Source: an uncultured Anaeroplasma sp. | Lineage (GTDB): Bacteria > Bacillota_I > Bacilli_A > Acholeplasmatales > Anaeroplasmataceae | Reading direction: 5' to 3' | Length of the DNA: 64,000 nucleotides | NCBI GenBank assembly: GCA_945919465.1 | Contig: CAMEJG010000006.1 | Location: 1 to 64,000, forward strand | Shown: in pieces, positions 36,515-46,178 of the stretch | Layout of the letters: every line of letters starts with the position of its first letter | Numbering within the stretch: the first letter of the stretch is position 1 | The notes under the pieces: generated by a model | The model's input: the letters and a program-made list of their open reading frames with translations, nothing else | Told to the model about the DNA's origin: nothing | Databases searched by the model: none | Program-made: the position numbers and the translations under genes

Positions 36515-37274
36515 ATTTCTTTTTATTCTTTATTAATACTGCACTTTTATTTTTCTTTTTAAAAAATGGATTTAACATTTTCTTTCTTTTTTCAAAACAA
36601 TCCTCTAATCTATTTTTATCAGCTAAAAATTCAAATACAACTTGATATTCTTTATTGACAAATAATAGCCCTAATCTTTCACTTCTACTAATAGCCTCAT
36701 AATCAACTCCAACATTCTTTAATTGATTAATAATACTTGTTGATGAAGTAACATAGTAATTGTCTAAATATTTATTTCTTAAAAATATTAAATGACTAGA
36801 AATTGCATATGATTGTCTGCATAAAAAATAATCAATTACATAATTAATTGAATCTAATTCAATTATTCTTGCATCAAAGGCTCTTAATTGAAGACTTAAA
36901 TCTAAATTATGATTATTAGCTGCAATATAAAAGGCAGCAGTAAGCTTTGAGGCTAAGATAGATATAAGCTTTTCCACTCTATTTTTATATCTCAATATTG
37001 TTTGTTTTTCTAAATAAATTGAAACCTCATCACTATAAGAATAAGCAAAATACAAATCCTTTTCATTGAGCATAAATCTTTCTATTGCTTCCTTCATTGA
37101 AAATAAAAAGCTTTTTTTTAATTCAGGCTTACTCATAAAAGCCTTAGTCATTCCAACTCCATCAAACCTAATAATATATTCTTTATCATCTTTTAGAGTT
37201 AAATCATAGTTATATTCATATTTTTTAAATTCATTATTTATTATTTCTGCTTTCGCATGAGAATAGCTTTTCAT
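36501..37274 (-). CDS. Thg1-like 3'-5' RNA polymerase (tRNA-His guanylyltransferase family)
   Basis: 257 residues. Family landmarks are present in order: YIIRFDGVGMTKAF with the metal Asp38, AYSYSDEVSIYL with Asp82 and Glu83, FDARIIEL, and YFLCRQSYAISSHLIFL, matching the Thg1 pattern of FD(A/S)R followed by W/C-R-Q. In eukaryotes Thg1 adds G-1 to tRNA-His; bacterial and archaeal Thg1-like proteins add nucleotides 3'-5' to repair 5'-truncated tRNAs. Bacterial members are uncommon. Start set at ATG 37274 (GGAGTG 7 bases upstream); the frame extends 14 codons further but without a site. A small basic tail (KKKNKSAVLIKNKKK) may bind RNA. No tRNA gene is nearby. Confidence 0.85.
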   Translation of the reverse strand: MKSYSHAKAEIINNEFKKYEYNYDLTLKDDKEYIIRFDGVGMTKAFMSKPELKKSFLFSMKEAIERFMLNEKDLYFAYSYSDEVSIYLEKQTILRYKNRVEKLISILASKLTAAFYIAANNHNLDLSLQLRAFDARIIELDSINYVIDYFLCRQSYAISSHLIFLRNKYLDNYYVTSSTSIINQLKNVGVDYEAISRSERLGLLFVNKEYQVVFEFLADKNRLEDCFEKRKKMLNPFFKKKNKSAVLIKNKKKYSQA

Positions 37275-37331
37275 AAAATCACTCCAAAACAAAGTAATTA
37301 TAGCATAATAAAACAAATAATGATATTTTTT

Positions 37332-38735
37332 TTAGAATAATTCTTTATATTTTTGCATTTTTGGTAATTTAATTATCATTATTAATGAAATTGAGATACT
37401 AATTACTCCAGCTAAGACATTTGATGTAAACATTGCAACACCACATGCCTCATAATTCATTTGTACTAAAAACATTAATATTAATAAAACTGGTATTCTA
37501 AATAAGAATAAAGTTGACATAGATAATGCCATTGTAATTGCTGTTTTTCCTAAACCATAAAAAAAGGCACTTCCAATCCCACTTAAACCCATAAATACAA
37601 TATCTAAGCATTCCCACTTAAAGATATTAATAATTTTTTCTTGATAGTCTAAATCATTTGGTGAAAAGAATTCTGCAATTTGTCCCTTTAACAAATATAA
37701 AACTATTGTACCAATAGTAGATAATATTAATATATAAATCATATTGATAAAATATGTCTTTTGAATTCTTTTTCCATTTTTCGCTCCATAATTTTGACTT
37801 ATTATCGTTGCTGATGCATCTTCAAAGGAATTTATCATATTACTTAATAATCCCGCAATAGTATTTGAAATACCTAAAGCTCCTACTACTGTTTTTCCAT
37901 ATTGAGCTAATGCTTGTGCATTTACATATACCTTTCCAAATGAAAAAAGAAATCTTCCTATAAAAACTGGAAAAGCTAATTTTATTATGGAAAGTGTATT
38001 TTTTTTATTTAAATTTAAACTTTTAAAGGATATTCTTAATATATTATCACTTCTAAAAGAAAAGAATATTCCAAAAACAAATAAAAAACCTTGTGCGATT
38101 AATGTAGCTACTGCAAGCCAAGTAATTGTAACATTTTCAAAAGGACCAAAAGCAAATAATGTAGTCAAAGATATTTTTATTATTATTACACCAATATTTA
38201 AGATAAATAGTTTAAAGGTATTCCCTTTTGATTTTTCTAATGCTAAGAAGGTACTATTAATCGTTGTAAGAAATAAGATAATTATTTGGACATAAAAATA
38301 TCCCATTGCATTATCAATAGTAGATTGATCTGTTTGTAATAATTTCAAAAAAGGAACTCCCAACGGAATAAAAATTAATGTAATAGCTGCAATAATTAAT
38401 GCAAGAGAATATAATGTATTAGCACAGCATCTTGCTTCTTCGTTTCTTTTTTCACCATATTTTTTGGCAACTAGGATTCCACCACCAATAGCTAATGCAT
38501 CGCTTACAGTTGAAATCATTATTTTTATTTGATCTAATACAACTATATCAGCTGCATCACCAATATTTGCAGATTGAACCACCATCATATCATATATTCC
38601 ATATAGATAATTGCATAAATTATAAAATAGAATTGGTAGTCCTATTGTTAAAATTGCCTTCCATAAATTTCCATTTAATATTTTTTCTCTTTTTTTGAGT
38701 GCTCTTAATTCCTTTACATTTTCCAAACTAATCAC
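37332..38735 (-). CDS. MATE-family efflux transporter
   Basis: 467-residue protein with about twelve membrane helices in two similar halves. The first half contains GLPILFYNLCNYLYGIYDMMVV and the second half SNTIAGLLSNMINSFEDASATIISQNYGAKN, both MATE-type. Probably a Na+ or H+ coupled exporter of cationic compounds. Two starts are possible, GTG at 38735 or TTG at 38726; the latter is better spaced from GAGGTGA. Confidence 0.88.
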   Translation of the reverse strand: MISLENVKELRALKKREKILNGNLWKAILTIGLPILFYNLCNYLYGIYDMMVVQSANIGDAADIVVLDQIKIMISTVSDALAIGGGILVAKKYGEKRNEEARCCANTLYSLALIIAAITLIFIPLGVPFLKLLQTDQSTIDNAMGYFYVQIIILFLTTINSTFLALEKSKGNTFKLFILNIGVIIIKISLTTLFAFGPFENVTITWLAVATLIAQGFLFVFGIFFSFRSDNILRISFKSLNLNKKNTLSIIKLAFPVFIGRFLFSFGKVYVNAQALAQYGKTVVGALGISNTIAGLLSNMINSFEDASATIISQNYGAKNGKRIQKTYFINMIYILILSTIGTIVLYLLKGQIAEFFSPNDLDYQEKIINIFKWECLDIVFMGLSGIGSAFFYGLGKTAITMALSMSTLFLFRIPVLLILMFLVQMNYEACGVAMFTSNVLAGVISISISLIMIIKLPKMQKYKELF

Positions 38736-38813
38736 CTCACCAGAATGAAATTATATTACTTTTTAAAAATAATATTGGAAAAATTATCACAAAAATATAA
38801 TTATAAAAATAGA

Positions 38814-38838
38814 GCCTTGAATATATTTTTCAAGGCTG
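38814..38838 (-). terminator. Terminator after the flavodiiron gene
   Basis: 9-bp stem AGCCTTGAA / TTCAAGGCT (7-base loop) with a minus-strand T-rich tail, between the flavodiiron stop and the MATE start. Confidence 0.8.
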
Positions 38839-38843
38839 ATATT

Positions 38844-39995
38844 TTATTTCAAATTATTAATTAAATTTTTCATTTCAAGTTTATTATTATCTGATAATGT
38901 TGTTTTAATTGTAATTTTTGGTTCTAAAATCGTTATATTTTTCATTGATGAAAGCTTTTCTTCCATAAGCTTATTTGCCATTGGAGCCCAAGATCCATTT
39001 TCGATTAATCCAACAGTTCTATTTTGATAACTCTTATGAGATAATCTCATTAAGAAATCCTCCATTGGAGTAAACATATACCCATCATATGTTGGAGCTA
39101 GTAAAACCATATTTTTATATTTAAATGCTTCTGCTACTGCTAAAGATAAATCACATCTAGTAATATCAATAAGCTTTGTATTAATATTATTTTCAATAGC
39201 TAATTCATATAAATATTTAGCTGCATTATAGGTATTTCCATGAGCAGAAGCTGAGGCTATTAATAATCCATCAACTTCATATTGATAGCTACTCCAAATA
39301 TTATAAAGATTAATATAATATCCTAAATTATCATTTAATAAAGGACCATGAAGTGGAGCAATCATTTTAATATCTAAAGCTGAAGCCTTCTTTAATAAAG
39401 TTTGAACAGGACCTCCATATTTACCAACAATATTTAGATAATATCTTCTAGCCTCATCTAGCCATTCTTCATGAGTAGATAATGCTCCAAATTTACCAAA
39501 GGCATCTGCAGAAAATAATATTTTTTCCTCTAATTCATATTCAACCATAACCTCAGGCCAATGAACCATAGGAGCCATGATAAATTTTAATGTATGCTTA
39601 CCTAAGGATAATGTGTCATTTTCTTTTACAGAAATTACTCTATTAGATAAATTATCAATTTGATAAAAATTAGGTAACATAGCTAAAGCTTTAGCACTCA
39701 TTACAAGCTTCATATTAGGATAAATTTCACAAATATCCTTAATTGCTGCTGAATGGTCAGGCTCTAAATGAGATACTATAAGATAATCAACTTCTTTGCC
39801 ATTTAATTCTTTAGCTAAATTTGCTAGCCATTCATTCTTTTTTCTCTTATCAACTGTATCCATTACAGCAACTTTTTCATCAATAATTATATATGAATTA
39901 TATGATATACCATTTTTTACTTTATATTGGCTTTCAAATAAATCAATATCTAAATCATCACAACCAATATATTTAATATCCTCACTAATATACAT
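38844..39995 (-). CDS. fprA: Flavodiiron protein (A-type flavoprotein)
   Basis: 383 residues: a metallo-beta-lactamase-like diiron domain (H-x-E-x-D-H in SHLEPDHSAAI, about residue 81; further ligands in MVHWPEVM and LFSADAFG and PLHGPLL) and a C-terminal flavodoxin domain (ASASAHGNTYNAAKYL, then APTYDG). Reduces O2 to water and/or NO to N2O, protecting anaerobes. Rubredoxin is not fused and none lies next to it. Only 10 bases separate it from typA. Confidence 0.93.
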   Translation of the reverse strand: MYISEDIKYIGCDDLDIDLFESQYKVKNGISYNSYIIIDEKVAVMDTVDKRKKNEWLANLAKELNGKEVDYLIVSHLEPDHSAAIKDICEIYPNMKLVMSAKALAMLPNFYQIDNLSNRVISVKENDTLSLGKHTLKFIMAPMVHWPEVMVEYELEEKILFSADAFGKFGALSTHEEWLDEARRYYLNIVGKYGGPVQTLLKKASALDIKMIAPLHGPLLNDNLGYYINLYNIWSSYQYEVDGLLIASASAHGNTYNAAKYLYELAIENNINTKLIDITRCDLSLAVAEAFKYKNMVLLAPTYDGYMFTPMEDFLMRLSHKSYQNRTVGLIENGSWAPMANKLMEEKLSSMKNITILEPKITIKTTLSDNNKLEMKNLINNLK

Positions 39996-40005
39996 AATTT
40001 CCCTC

Positions 40006-41838
40006 CTATTGATTTTCTTTTTCTGCTTTCACCTTAGCATCATACTTCTTACGTTCAACAGTATCTAAGATTCTCTTTCTTAATCTAATATGCTTTGGAG
40101 TAATTTCTACTAATTCATCTTCATTAATAAATTCAAGACAATTTTCTAATGTTAAAACTCTAGGTTTTTTTAGTACAACTGTAGTATCCTTATTAGAGGA
40201 ACGGGTATTTGTTTGTTGTTTAGCTTTAACAACATTTACAGCCAAATCCATATCCTTATTACCTTCACCTACAATCATACCTTCATATATATCCTCACCA
40301 GGAGAAATAAACATAACTCCTCTATCCTCTAAAGCTCCAATAGAGTATGCTGTAGATTGACCTTGAGCCATAGACACAAGTACACCTGTAGTTCTTTCAC
40401 CTACTGAAACACTCTCAACAGGTCTATAATCTAAGAAGCTATGATTTATAATACCATAACCTTTTGTAAGAGTCATAAAATCAGTATTAAAGCCAATTAA
40501 TCCACGAGAAGGAATAGAATAAATTAATCTTGTTTGAGTTTCTGTATTTGTCATTGTTTCAAGACTTCCATGACGATTACCAAGCATTTCAATAATATTT
40601 CCAGCATATTCATTTGGTAAATCAATTACAGTATATTCATATGGTTCACACATTACTCCATCAATTTCTTTCATGATAACATGAGGACGAGATACTTGGA
40701 ATTCATACCCTTCTCTTCTCATTGTTTCAATTAAAATACCTAAATGAAGCTCACCACGACCAGAAACAATCCATTCCTCACTTAGCGGTACACGTGAAAC
40801 CTTTAATGAAACATCCTTTTGAACCTCACGGAATAATCTTTCCTCTATTTTAGTAGCGGTAACCATTTTTCCATCAAGTCCACAAAATGGTGATGTATTA
40901 GTGCCAAATGTCATTTGAACAGTAGGCTCTGAAATATGGATTTTTTCAAGTGGCTCTTCTTGACCTAAGGTACAAATAGTTTCACCAACAGAAATATCTC
41001 CAAGTCCTGATACTGCAACAATATCACCAGCACAACCTTCTTTTATTTCAATTCTATCTAGTCCTAAAAATCCATATAATTTTTGAACTCTAAAGGTTTT
41101 AATAGAACCATCCAATCTCGAACAAGATACAACTTCTCCAGATTTAATTTTACCTCTTGTTATTCTACCAATACCAATTCTTCCAACGAAGTCAGTATAA
41201 TCTAGTAGTGCAGGCTGAAGCTGAAGTGGTGAATCTACATCCATATTTGGAGCTGGAATCTCATTAATAATCATATCAAGAAGAGGCTCCATTCCAGGCT
41301 TTTGAGTTGTAGGATCTGGATCTAATGAACAAGTATTATTCATTGCAGAGGTATAACAAATAGGAAAATCTAATTCATCTTCATCACATCCTAAATCAAT
41401 GAATAATTCTAATACTTCATCAATAACCTCAAGAGGTCTCGCACTAGGTTTATCAACTTTATTAATAACAACAATAGGCTTTAAATGTGCTTCAAAAGCT
41501 TTCTTTAAAACAAATCTTGTTTGTGGCATTGTACCTTCATAAGCATCAACTACTAAAACAACACCATCAACCATTTTCATAATTCTTTCAACTTCACCAG
41601 AAAAATCCGCATGTCCTGGAGTATCAAGAATATTTATTTTGGTATCTTTATATATTATAGCTGTATTTTTAGCAAGAATTGTAATACCTCTTTCACGCTC
41701 TAAAGCGTTAGAATCCATCACTCTTTCTTCAACAACCTGATTATCTCTAAAGGTATGCGAGCTTCTTAATAATTTATCAACTAATGTAGTTTTACCATGG
41801 TCAACATGGGCAATAATTGCAACATTTCTAATATCCAT
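40006..41838 (-). CDS. typA: Ribosome-associated GTPase TypA/BipA
   Basis: 610-residue translational GTPase with G motifs AHVDHGKTT (G1), RERGIT (G2), DTPGHADF (G3) and NKVDKP (G4), EF-G-like domains III and V and the TypA C-terminal domain (RSSNKDTTVVLKKPR). Acts in ribosome assembly under stress or cold. Complete; probably co-transcribed with the flavodiiron gene downstream. Confidence 0.95.
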   Translation of the reverse strand: MDIRNVAIIAHVDHGKTTLVDKLLRSSHTFRDNQVVEERVMDSNALERERGITILAKNTAIIYKDTKINILDTPGHADFSGEVERIMKMVDGVVLVVDAYEGTMPQTRFVLKKAFEAHLKPIVVINKVDKPSARPLEVIDEVLELFIDLGCDEDELDFPICYTSAMNNTCSLDPDPTTQKPGMEPLLDMIINEIPAPNMDVDSPLQLQPALLDYTDFVGRIGIGRITRGKIKSGEVVSCSRLDGSIKTFRVQKLYGFLGLDRIEIKEGCAGDIVAVSGLGDISVGETICTLGQEEPLEKIHISEPTVQMTFGTNTSPFCGLDGKMVTATKIEERLFREVQKDVSLKVSRVPLSEEWIVSGRGELHLGILIETMRREGYEFQVSRPHVIMKEIDGVMCEPYEYTVIDLPNEYAGNIIEMLGNRHGSLETMTNTETQTRLIYSIPSRGLIGFNTDFMTLTKGYGIINHSFLDYRPVESVSVGERTTGVLVSMAQGQSTAYSIGALEDRGVMFISPGEDIYEGMIVGEGNKDMDLAVNVVKAKQQTNTRSSNKDTTVVLKKPRVLTLENCLEFINEDELVEITPKHIRLRKRILDTVERKKYDAKVKAEKENQ

Positions 41839-41929
41839 CTATATCACCTTAATTTATTTATTCAAACATAAATATTTTAACAAAAAAATAATCAATTATT
41901 CAAAGAAAACGTTATTATTATTAAACTTA

Positions 41930-42814
41930 TTATAAGATACCTATCTCAATAACATAATAGTCTTCATTATTATTAGTTAGAAAACTAAAACCCTTAACTC
42001 CTAAACTTCCTAATGGACCTAAATCTTTGTTACCTTCTTTTTTTAAACTATATGTAAAACCCTCACTTGAACTATTTCCAATCAATCCATCAACAAAGAT
42101 TTTACCTATATTTATATTGAATTCCTCATAAGTACCAAGCTGAATAAAGTTTTTTAATATACTGAATATTTCCATACATTCTTCAGTCTCTAAATTATTT
42201 ATCTTTAGTTCTTTAGAATTAATAGTATAATTCAATTCTCCTAAATCCTTTACTATTACTGTAGAGGAAATATATAAATAATTTGGAATATAACCACTAA
42301 TTAAATTTAGAGGAAACTCATTTAAAGAGTTTTTAATTTCTCTAATATCTAACCTAATAATAACATTAAAATTAGCACCCTCACTACTACAATCAAAAAA
42401 ATCTACTTGTAGTATTTCAAAAGGAATATTAAAATTACCATTTTTAATTGTACTATTCATCGACTCCTCACAAAATTGAGAGAAAAAAGCAGCGCATTCC
42501 TTATCAGATAACTTAATATCCATTTCTTCAAGATTTAAATTAGAATAATCAAAGGTATATCCATTATCCTTCTCAGTTATTACATTAATCTTATTTAATT
42601 GAGTTTTAGAAGAAATTAAATCATCTTCAGTATATGGATTTGTTATTAGTTTATTTTCATCTACCTCATATGTTAATTTTACCAAGCTATTACCTACAGT
42701 AAATAAATTTATATTATAAGTAGCTTGAACATAAACATATAATCCAACTACTACTAATATAACTAAAAAAACTAAAAACAATAAAAACATGAATAATCTT
42801 TTAATTAATTTCAT
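41930..42814 (-). CDS. Membrane-anchored protein of unknown function
   Basis: About 294 residues: a short basic N-terminus, one hydrophobic helix (about 8-28), then an extracytoplasmic acidic domain rich in beta-strand pattern. No family recognised. Start taken at ATG 42814 with GAGG 9 bases upstream. The gene is alone on the minus strand, divergent from plsC. Function cannot be assigned. Confidence 0.65.
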   Translation of the reverse strand: MKLIKRLFMFLLFLVFLVILVVVGLYVYVQATYNINLFTVGNSLVKLTYEVDENKLITNPYTEDDLISSKTQLNKINVITEKDNGYTFDYSNLNLEEMDIKLSDKECAAFFSQFCEESMNSTIKNGNFNIPFEILQVDFFDCSSEGANFNVIIRLDIREIKNSLNEFPLNLISGYIPNYLYISSTVIVKDLGELNYTINSKELKINNLETEECMEIFSILKNFIQLGTYEEFNINIGKIFVDGLIGNSSSEGFTYSLKKEGNKDLGPLGSLGVKGFSFLTNNNEDYYVIEIGIL

Positions 42815-42910
42815 AAGCATCACCCTCTTAAATTCGATATATCATTATTATATATTAAATTTAGAAAATATTAAAAAAAAATTCAATATTTCATAAAATA
42901 ATAAGATGAT

Positions 42911-42939
42911 TTGATTTATTTATAAAAAAATAGTATAAT
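42911..42939 (+). promoter_or_regulatory. Promoter for plsC and lipid kinase
   Basis: TTGATT (42911-42916), 17-base spacer, TATAAT (42934-42939), 24 bases before the ATG. GGTGG serves as a modest ribosome site. Confidence 0.72.
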
Positions 42940-42963
42940 GTTGACATATTTGGTGGTGAATTT

Positions 42964-43782
42964 ATGATTATTTTTACAATATTTATTATATTAAGCCTAC
43001 TATTAGGAGGATTAATATTTTTCTTAATTGGTCAATTCAGCTTTTGGTATAATTATTTAATATTATTATTACTATTTATTGCTTCTTTTATTGTAATTGT
43101 AGGATTATACGCTTTACTATTATTAATATTCTCATCATTTTTAAAAAATGATAATGATGTTAAAAAAATACCAAAATTTTATTCATTCATTGTAAAAGAA
43201 ACAGCAACCCTATTATTAATAATAATGAATGTACATATCAAGTTTACTGGTACTGAAAAACTACCACTTGAACATGCAGTATATGTATCTAATCATGTTT
43301 CTGGTTATGATGGAATGGTTGTATTAAAATGCATCAAAGATAAACCTCTTTCAGTAATAACAAAAATTGAATATTTAAATAATCCATTTACAGGAAAATT
43401 ATTTCACCAAGCAGGATTTATTCATATTGATAGGAATGATGAATTTCAAGCAGCAAAATGCTTAATAAAAGGAATTAATTACTTACGTAATGATGAAGCA
43501 AGCGTATATATTTGTCCTGAAGGTACAAGAAATCATAATCCTGAAACTTTGCTTCCATATCAAGGTGGAGCATTTAAAATGGCTTTTAAAACTAAAAGAC
43601 CAATAGTTGTTTTAGCATTAAAAAATACTGAGAAAATAAAAAAGAATTATGTCATAAAACCTACAAAAGTTTTCTTAAAGGTAGTCAAAGTTTATCATTA
43701 TGATGACTATAAAGATATTGAAATTGATGATTTAGCAGAACAAATAAGACAAGAAACATTAGAAGCACTTAGGGAGTTTTAA
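42964..43782 (+). CDS. plsC: 1-acyl-sn-glycerol-3-phosphate acyltransferase
   Basis: 272 residues. Two hydrophobic N-terminal segments (to about residue 58) anchor a catalytic domain with the H-x4-D motif SNHVSGYDGM and the substrate motif CPEGTRNHN. Makes phosphatidic acid at the inner membrane face. Followed after one base by a lipid kinase gene, forming a two-gene phospholipid operon. Confidence 0.9.
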   Translation: MIIFTIFIILSLLLGGLIFFLIGQFSFWYNYLILLLLFIASFIVIVGLYALLLLIFSSFLKNDNDVKKIPKFYSFIVKETATLLLIIMNVHIKFTGTEKLPLEHAVYVSNHVSGYDGMVVLKCIKDKPLSVITKIEYLNNPFTGKLFHQAGFIHIDRNDEFQAAKCLIKGINYLRNDEASVYICPEGTRNHNPETLLPYQGGAFKMAFKTKRPIVVLALKNTEKIKKNYVIKPTKVFLKVVKVYHYDDYKDIEIDDLAEQIRQETLEALREF

Positions 43783-43783
43783 T

Positions 43784-44620
43784 ATGCATTATTTATTATA
43801 TAATCCATTAGCTAATAATTATCATGCATGTGATGATATCCATAAGGTTTTAGAACTACATAAGGAAATCAATTATGAGCAAATTGATATTACTAAGCTA
43901 GATTTAGTTAAATTTTTAAGTGATATTGATGATGATTCTTCTATCACAATACTTGGTGGGGATGGCACATTATCAAATTTTGCATCAAATTATCAAAAGT
44001 GTAAAATAAATAATCCAATATACTTATTTCATGGTGGTTCTGGAAATGATTTCTTAAATGATATTGCCAAAGGAAAAATGGAAATACAAATAAATAAATA
44101 TCTACAAAATATTCCCTACGTAATAATAAATGATAAAGAATATCGTTATATTAATAATGTTGGCTATGGAATAGACGGCCAAGTATGTGAAGAGGCTGAT
44201 ATTTTAAAAGCTAAGGGCAAGAAAAAAATAAGCTATACTCTAATAGCACTAAAGCTTTTATTAGGAAAATATAAGACTAGGAAAGCAAAAATTACAGTAG
44301 ATGGCATAACTAAAGAATATAATCATGTTTGGCTTGCAGCATCAATGAATGGTCAATACTATGGTGGTGGTATGATGGTAGCACCTGGTCAGGATAGATT
44401 ATCAAACACCTTGAGCCTTGTCGTAATGTCATGCAAAAATAGATTAATTGCATTAATTAATTTCCCAAAAATATTTAAAGGAAATCTTATAAAAAAGAAA
44501 AAACTTGTTCATATCTATAAAGGAAAAGAAATAGAGGTTGAATTTGATATTCCTTGTGCTTTACAAATTGATGGAGAAACCTTCTTGAATGTATCTAAAT
44601 ATAAGGCCTATATAAAATAA
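43784..44620 (+). CDS. Diacylglycerol/lipid kinase family protein
   Basis: 278 residues with the kinase motif ILGGDGTLSNF (about 56), FHGGSGNDFLND and the late GQYYGGGMMVAPGQD. Phosphorylates diacylglycerol or a related lipid; DgkB is the nearest well-known relative. It is paired with plsC, consistent with phosphatidate recycling. Confidence 0.87.
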   Translation: MHYLLYNPLANNYHACDDIHKVLELHKEINYEQIDITKLDLVKFLSDIDDDSSITILGGDGTLSNFASNYQKCKINNPIYLFHGGSGNDFLNDIAKGKMEIQINKYLQNIPYVIINDKEYRYINNVGYGIDGQVCEEADILKAKGKKKISYTLIALKLLLGKYKTRKAKITVDGITKEYNHVWLAASMNGQYYGGGMMVAPGQDRLSNTLSLVVMSCKNRLIALINFPKIFKGNLIKKKKLVHIYKGKEIEVEFDIPCALQIDGETFLNVSKYKAYIK

Positions 44621-44644
44621 AAACAGAACCGTTTGGTTCTGTTT
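44621..44644. terminator. Bidirectional terminator, lipid kinase / ndk
   Basis: Perfect 10-bp stem AAACAGAACC / GGTTCTGTTT, loop GTTT, with tails on both sides between converging genes. Confidence 0.87.
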
Positions 44645-44649
44645 TATTA

Positions 44650-45081
44650 TTATATTTGCTTTTTCTTTAAATAATAAAATAAGGCAATTTCACGCTGAGT
44701 ATCAAGCTCAAGCATTGTATCACCAACCTTAGTTTTACTAGAGCAATGAAGGATATTTCTCATTATATCAGTTTTAACATTAAATTCCTTTGGTAGAGTC
44801 TTACGTAATTCTTCAACAGTATTCCTACAAATTGTTAATGCATCATTTCCTTCATAAATCATTCCAAAGGCTTTATCACTAATAATATAATTTACTAATT
44901 CCATATAATATGGCTTACCACTTTTTTCAGTATAATGTAATTTTGCACATTCCTCATCATATTGAATATATGCAAAATCAACCATCTTTACACCTTTACT
45001 CTCTAAAACATCAATAGCTCTTCTTATTAGCTTTGAATCTGTAAAGCCAGGCTTTACCATTACATAACATCTTTCAACCAT
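44650..45081 (-). CDS. ndk: Nucleoside-diphosphate kinase, divergent
   Basis: About 143 residues with the NDK fold sequence order. The usual N-terminal KPD reads VKPG, the Arg loop TIRGDF is replaced by FNVKTD, and the active-site block NxxHGSD reads NILHCSS, keeping the phosphoacceptor His (about 112). Family role: exchange of gamma-phosphates between NTPs and NDPs. Several conserved contacts differ, so activity or specificity may be altered. Start chosen at ATG 45081, 7 bases after GAGG; the longer frame adds four residues without a site. Confidence 0.8.
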   Translation of the reverse strand: MVERCYVMVKPGFTDSKLIRRAIDVLESKGVKMVDFAYIQYDEECAKLHYTEKSGKPYYMELVNYIISDKAFGMIYEGNDALTICRNTVEELRKTLPKEFNVKTDIMRNILHCSSKTKVGDTMLELDTQREIALFYYLKKKQI

Positions 45082-45163
45082 ATAAAACCTCACTAATATT
45101 AATTACTATTATGATTTTACCAAATATATTAATAATAAACAATAGTATTTATAAGCAAAAAAA

Positions 45164-46132
45164 TCATTTATTTATAAATTCTACTATCCTATCCATAACA
45201 CTACTATCAAGCTCTCCAAGCTCATGGAAATTAATAGATTTTATATATTCTTCCTTCTTTTCGTTTGGTAGCTTAGATATATTATTTTGAAATTCATTTA
45301 GTTTTCTTACAGCCTCATCTGTATAATTTGGATTATGATTTTTATTAGTTGTAATAATATAATTAAAATTTGGATAATTATTTTTTATTACAATAGAATT
45401 CTTATTTGAATCTATAAATTTATCATTAGTAGAATATACAATTAATACTTTTCCTTTATAATTCTTAAGTGATTTTACGCTTGATGAAAATACATATTTA
45501 CCAACCTTAAAATATTCAATTAAAAATATAAATGGTGCTAATATTTTTAATCCCTTAGGCATAAATGATAATAAACATTTATATACATTACAAAATGGAG
45601 CCATTGCAATAATACCCTTAATATCCTTATGATATTTAATAATATTTGTTGCTGCATATGCACCCCATGAATGCCCCATGACATAAATTTCCTTATTAGG
45701 ATAATTTTCTTTAATAAATTTCATTGCATAATCTAAAGACCTAAGACTATTACCTAAACCTCTAATATTTTTTCCTTCTGATAGTGAGGTTCCCTCATAA
45801 TCAAAGGCAAAAACCTGAAAATTATTTCTACATAAGTATTCAATATCCTGTAAATATGAATTATGATTACTCCACATACCATGACAAAAAATTATTATTT
45901 TATTATTATCATAATTATCATAATGATACATAAAGCCTTTTATTAAATATTTACCTAATTTAAATTCTAAGGGATCAGAATTTAAATTAAATTCCTCTTT
46001 AGTATATAAAGGTATTAAAGGATTAGCCTCATATCTATTACCAAAGCTAATATTATGAATAATAAGAGCAAGAATAAATAATACTACTAAAATTAAAACT
46101 ATAATACCTAAAATAATATATAATGTAATCAT
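45164..46132 (-). CDS. Alpha/beta hydrolase, membrane-anchored
   Basis: 322 residues: an N-terminal membrane helix (about 3-27), then an alpha/beta hydrolase core with FCHGMWSNHNSYL (oxyanion region), the nucleophile elbow GHSWGAY (Ser about 155), Asp in VYSTNDKFID and His in NKNHNPNY. A C-terminal helical tail follows. Serine hydrolase or lysophospholipase type; substrate unknown. Transcribed in line after coaX but past a terminator. Confidence 0.8.
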   Translation of the reverse strand: MITLYIILGIIVLILVVLFILALIIHNISFGNRYEANPLIPLYTKEEFNLNSDPLEFKLGKYLIKGFMYHYDNYDNNKIIIFCHGMWSNHNSYLQDIEYLCRNNFQVFAFDYEGTSLSEGKNIRGLGNSLRSLDYAMKFIKENYPNKEIYVMGHSWGAYAATNIIKYHKDIKGIIAMAPFCNVYKCLLSFMPKGLKILAPFIFLIEYFKVGKYVFSSSVKSLKNYKGKVLIVYSTNDKFIDSNKNSIVIKNNYPNFNYIITTNKNHNPNYTDEAVRKLNEFQNNISKLPNEKKEEYIKSINFHELGELDSSVMDRIVEFINK

Positions 46133-46153
46133 ATTTATTCCTTTCTATTTAAA

Positions 46154-46178
46154 AATGTAGCATAAATTATGCTACATT
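46154..46178 (-). terminator. Terminator after coaX
   Basis: 11-bp perfect stem AATGTAGCATA / TATGCTACATT, loop AAT, overlapping the coaX stop, with a minus-strand T-containing tail. Confidence 0.78.
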
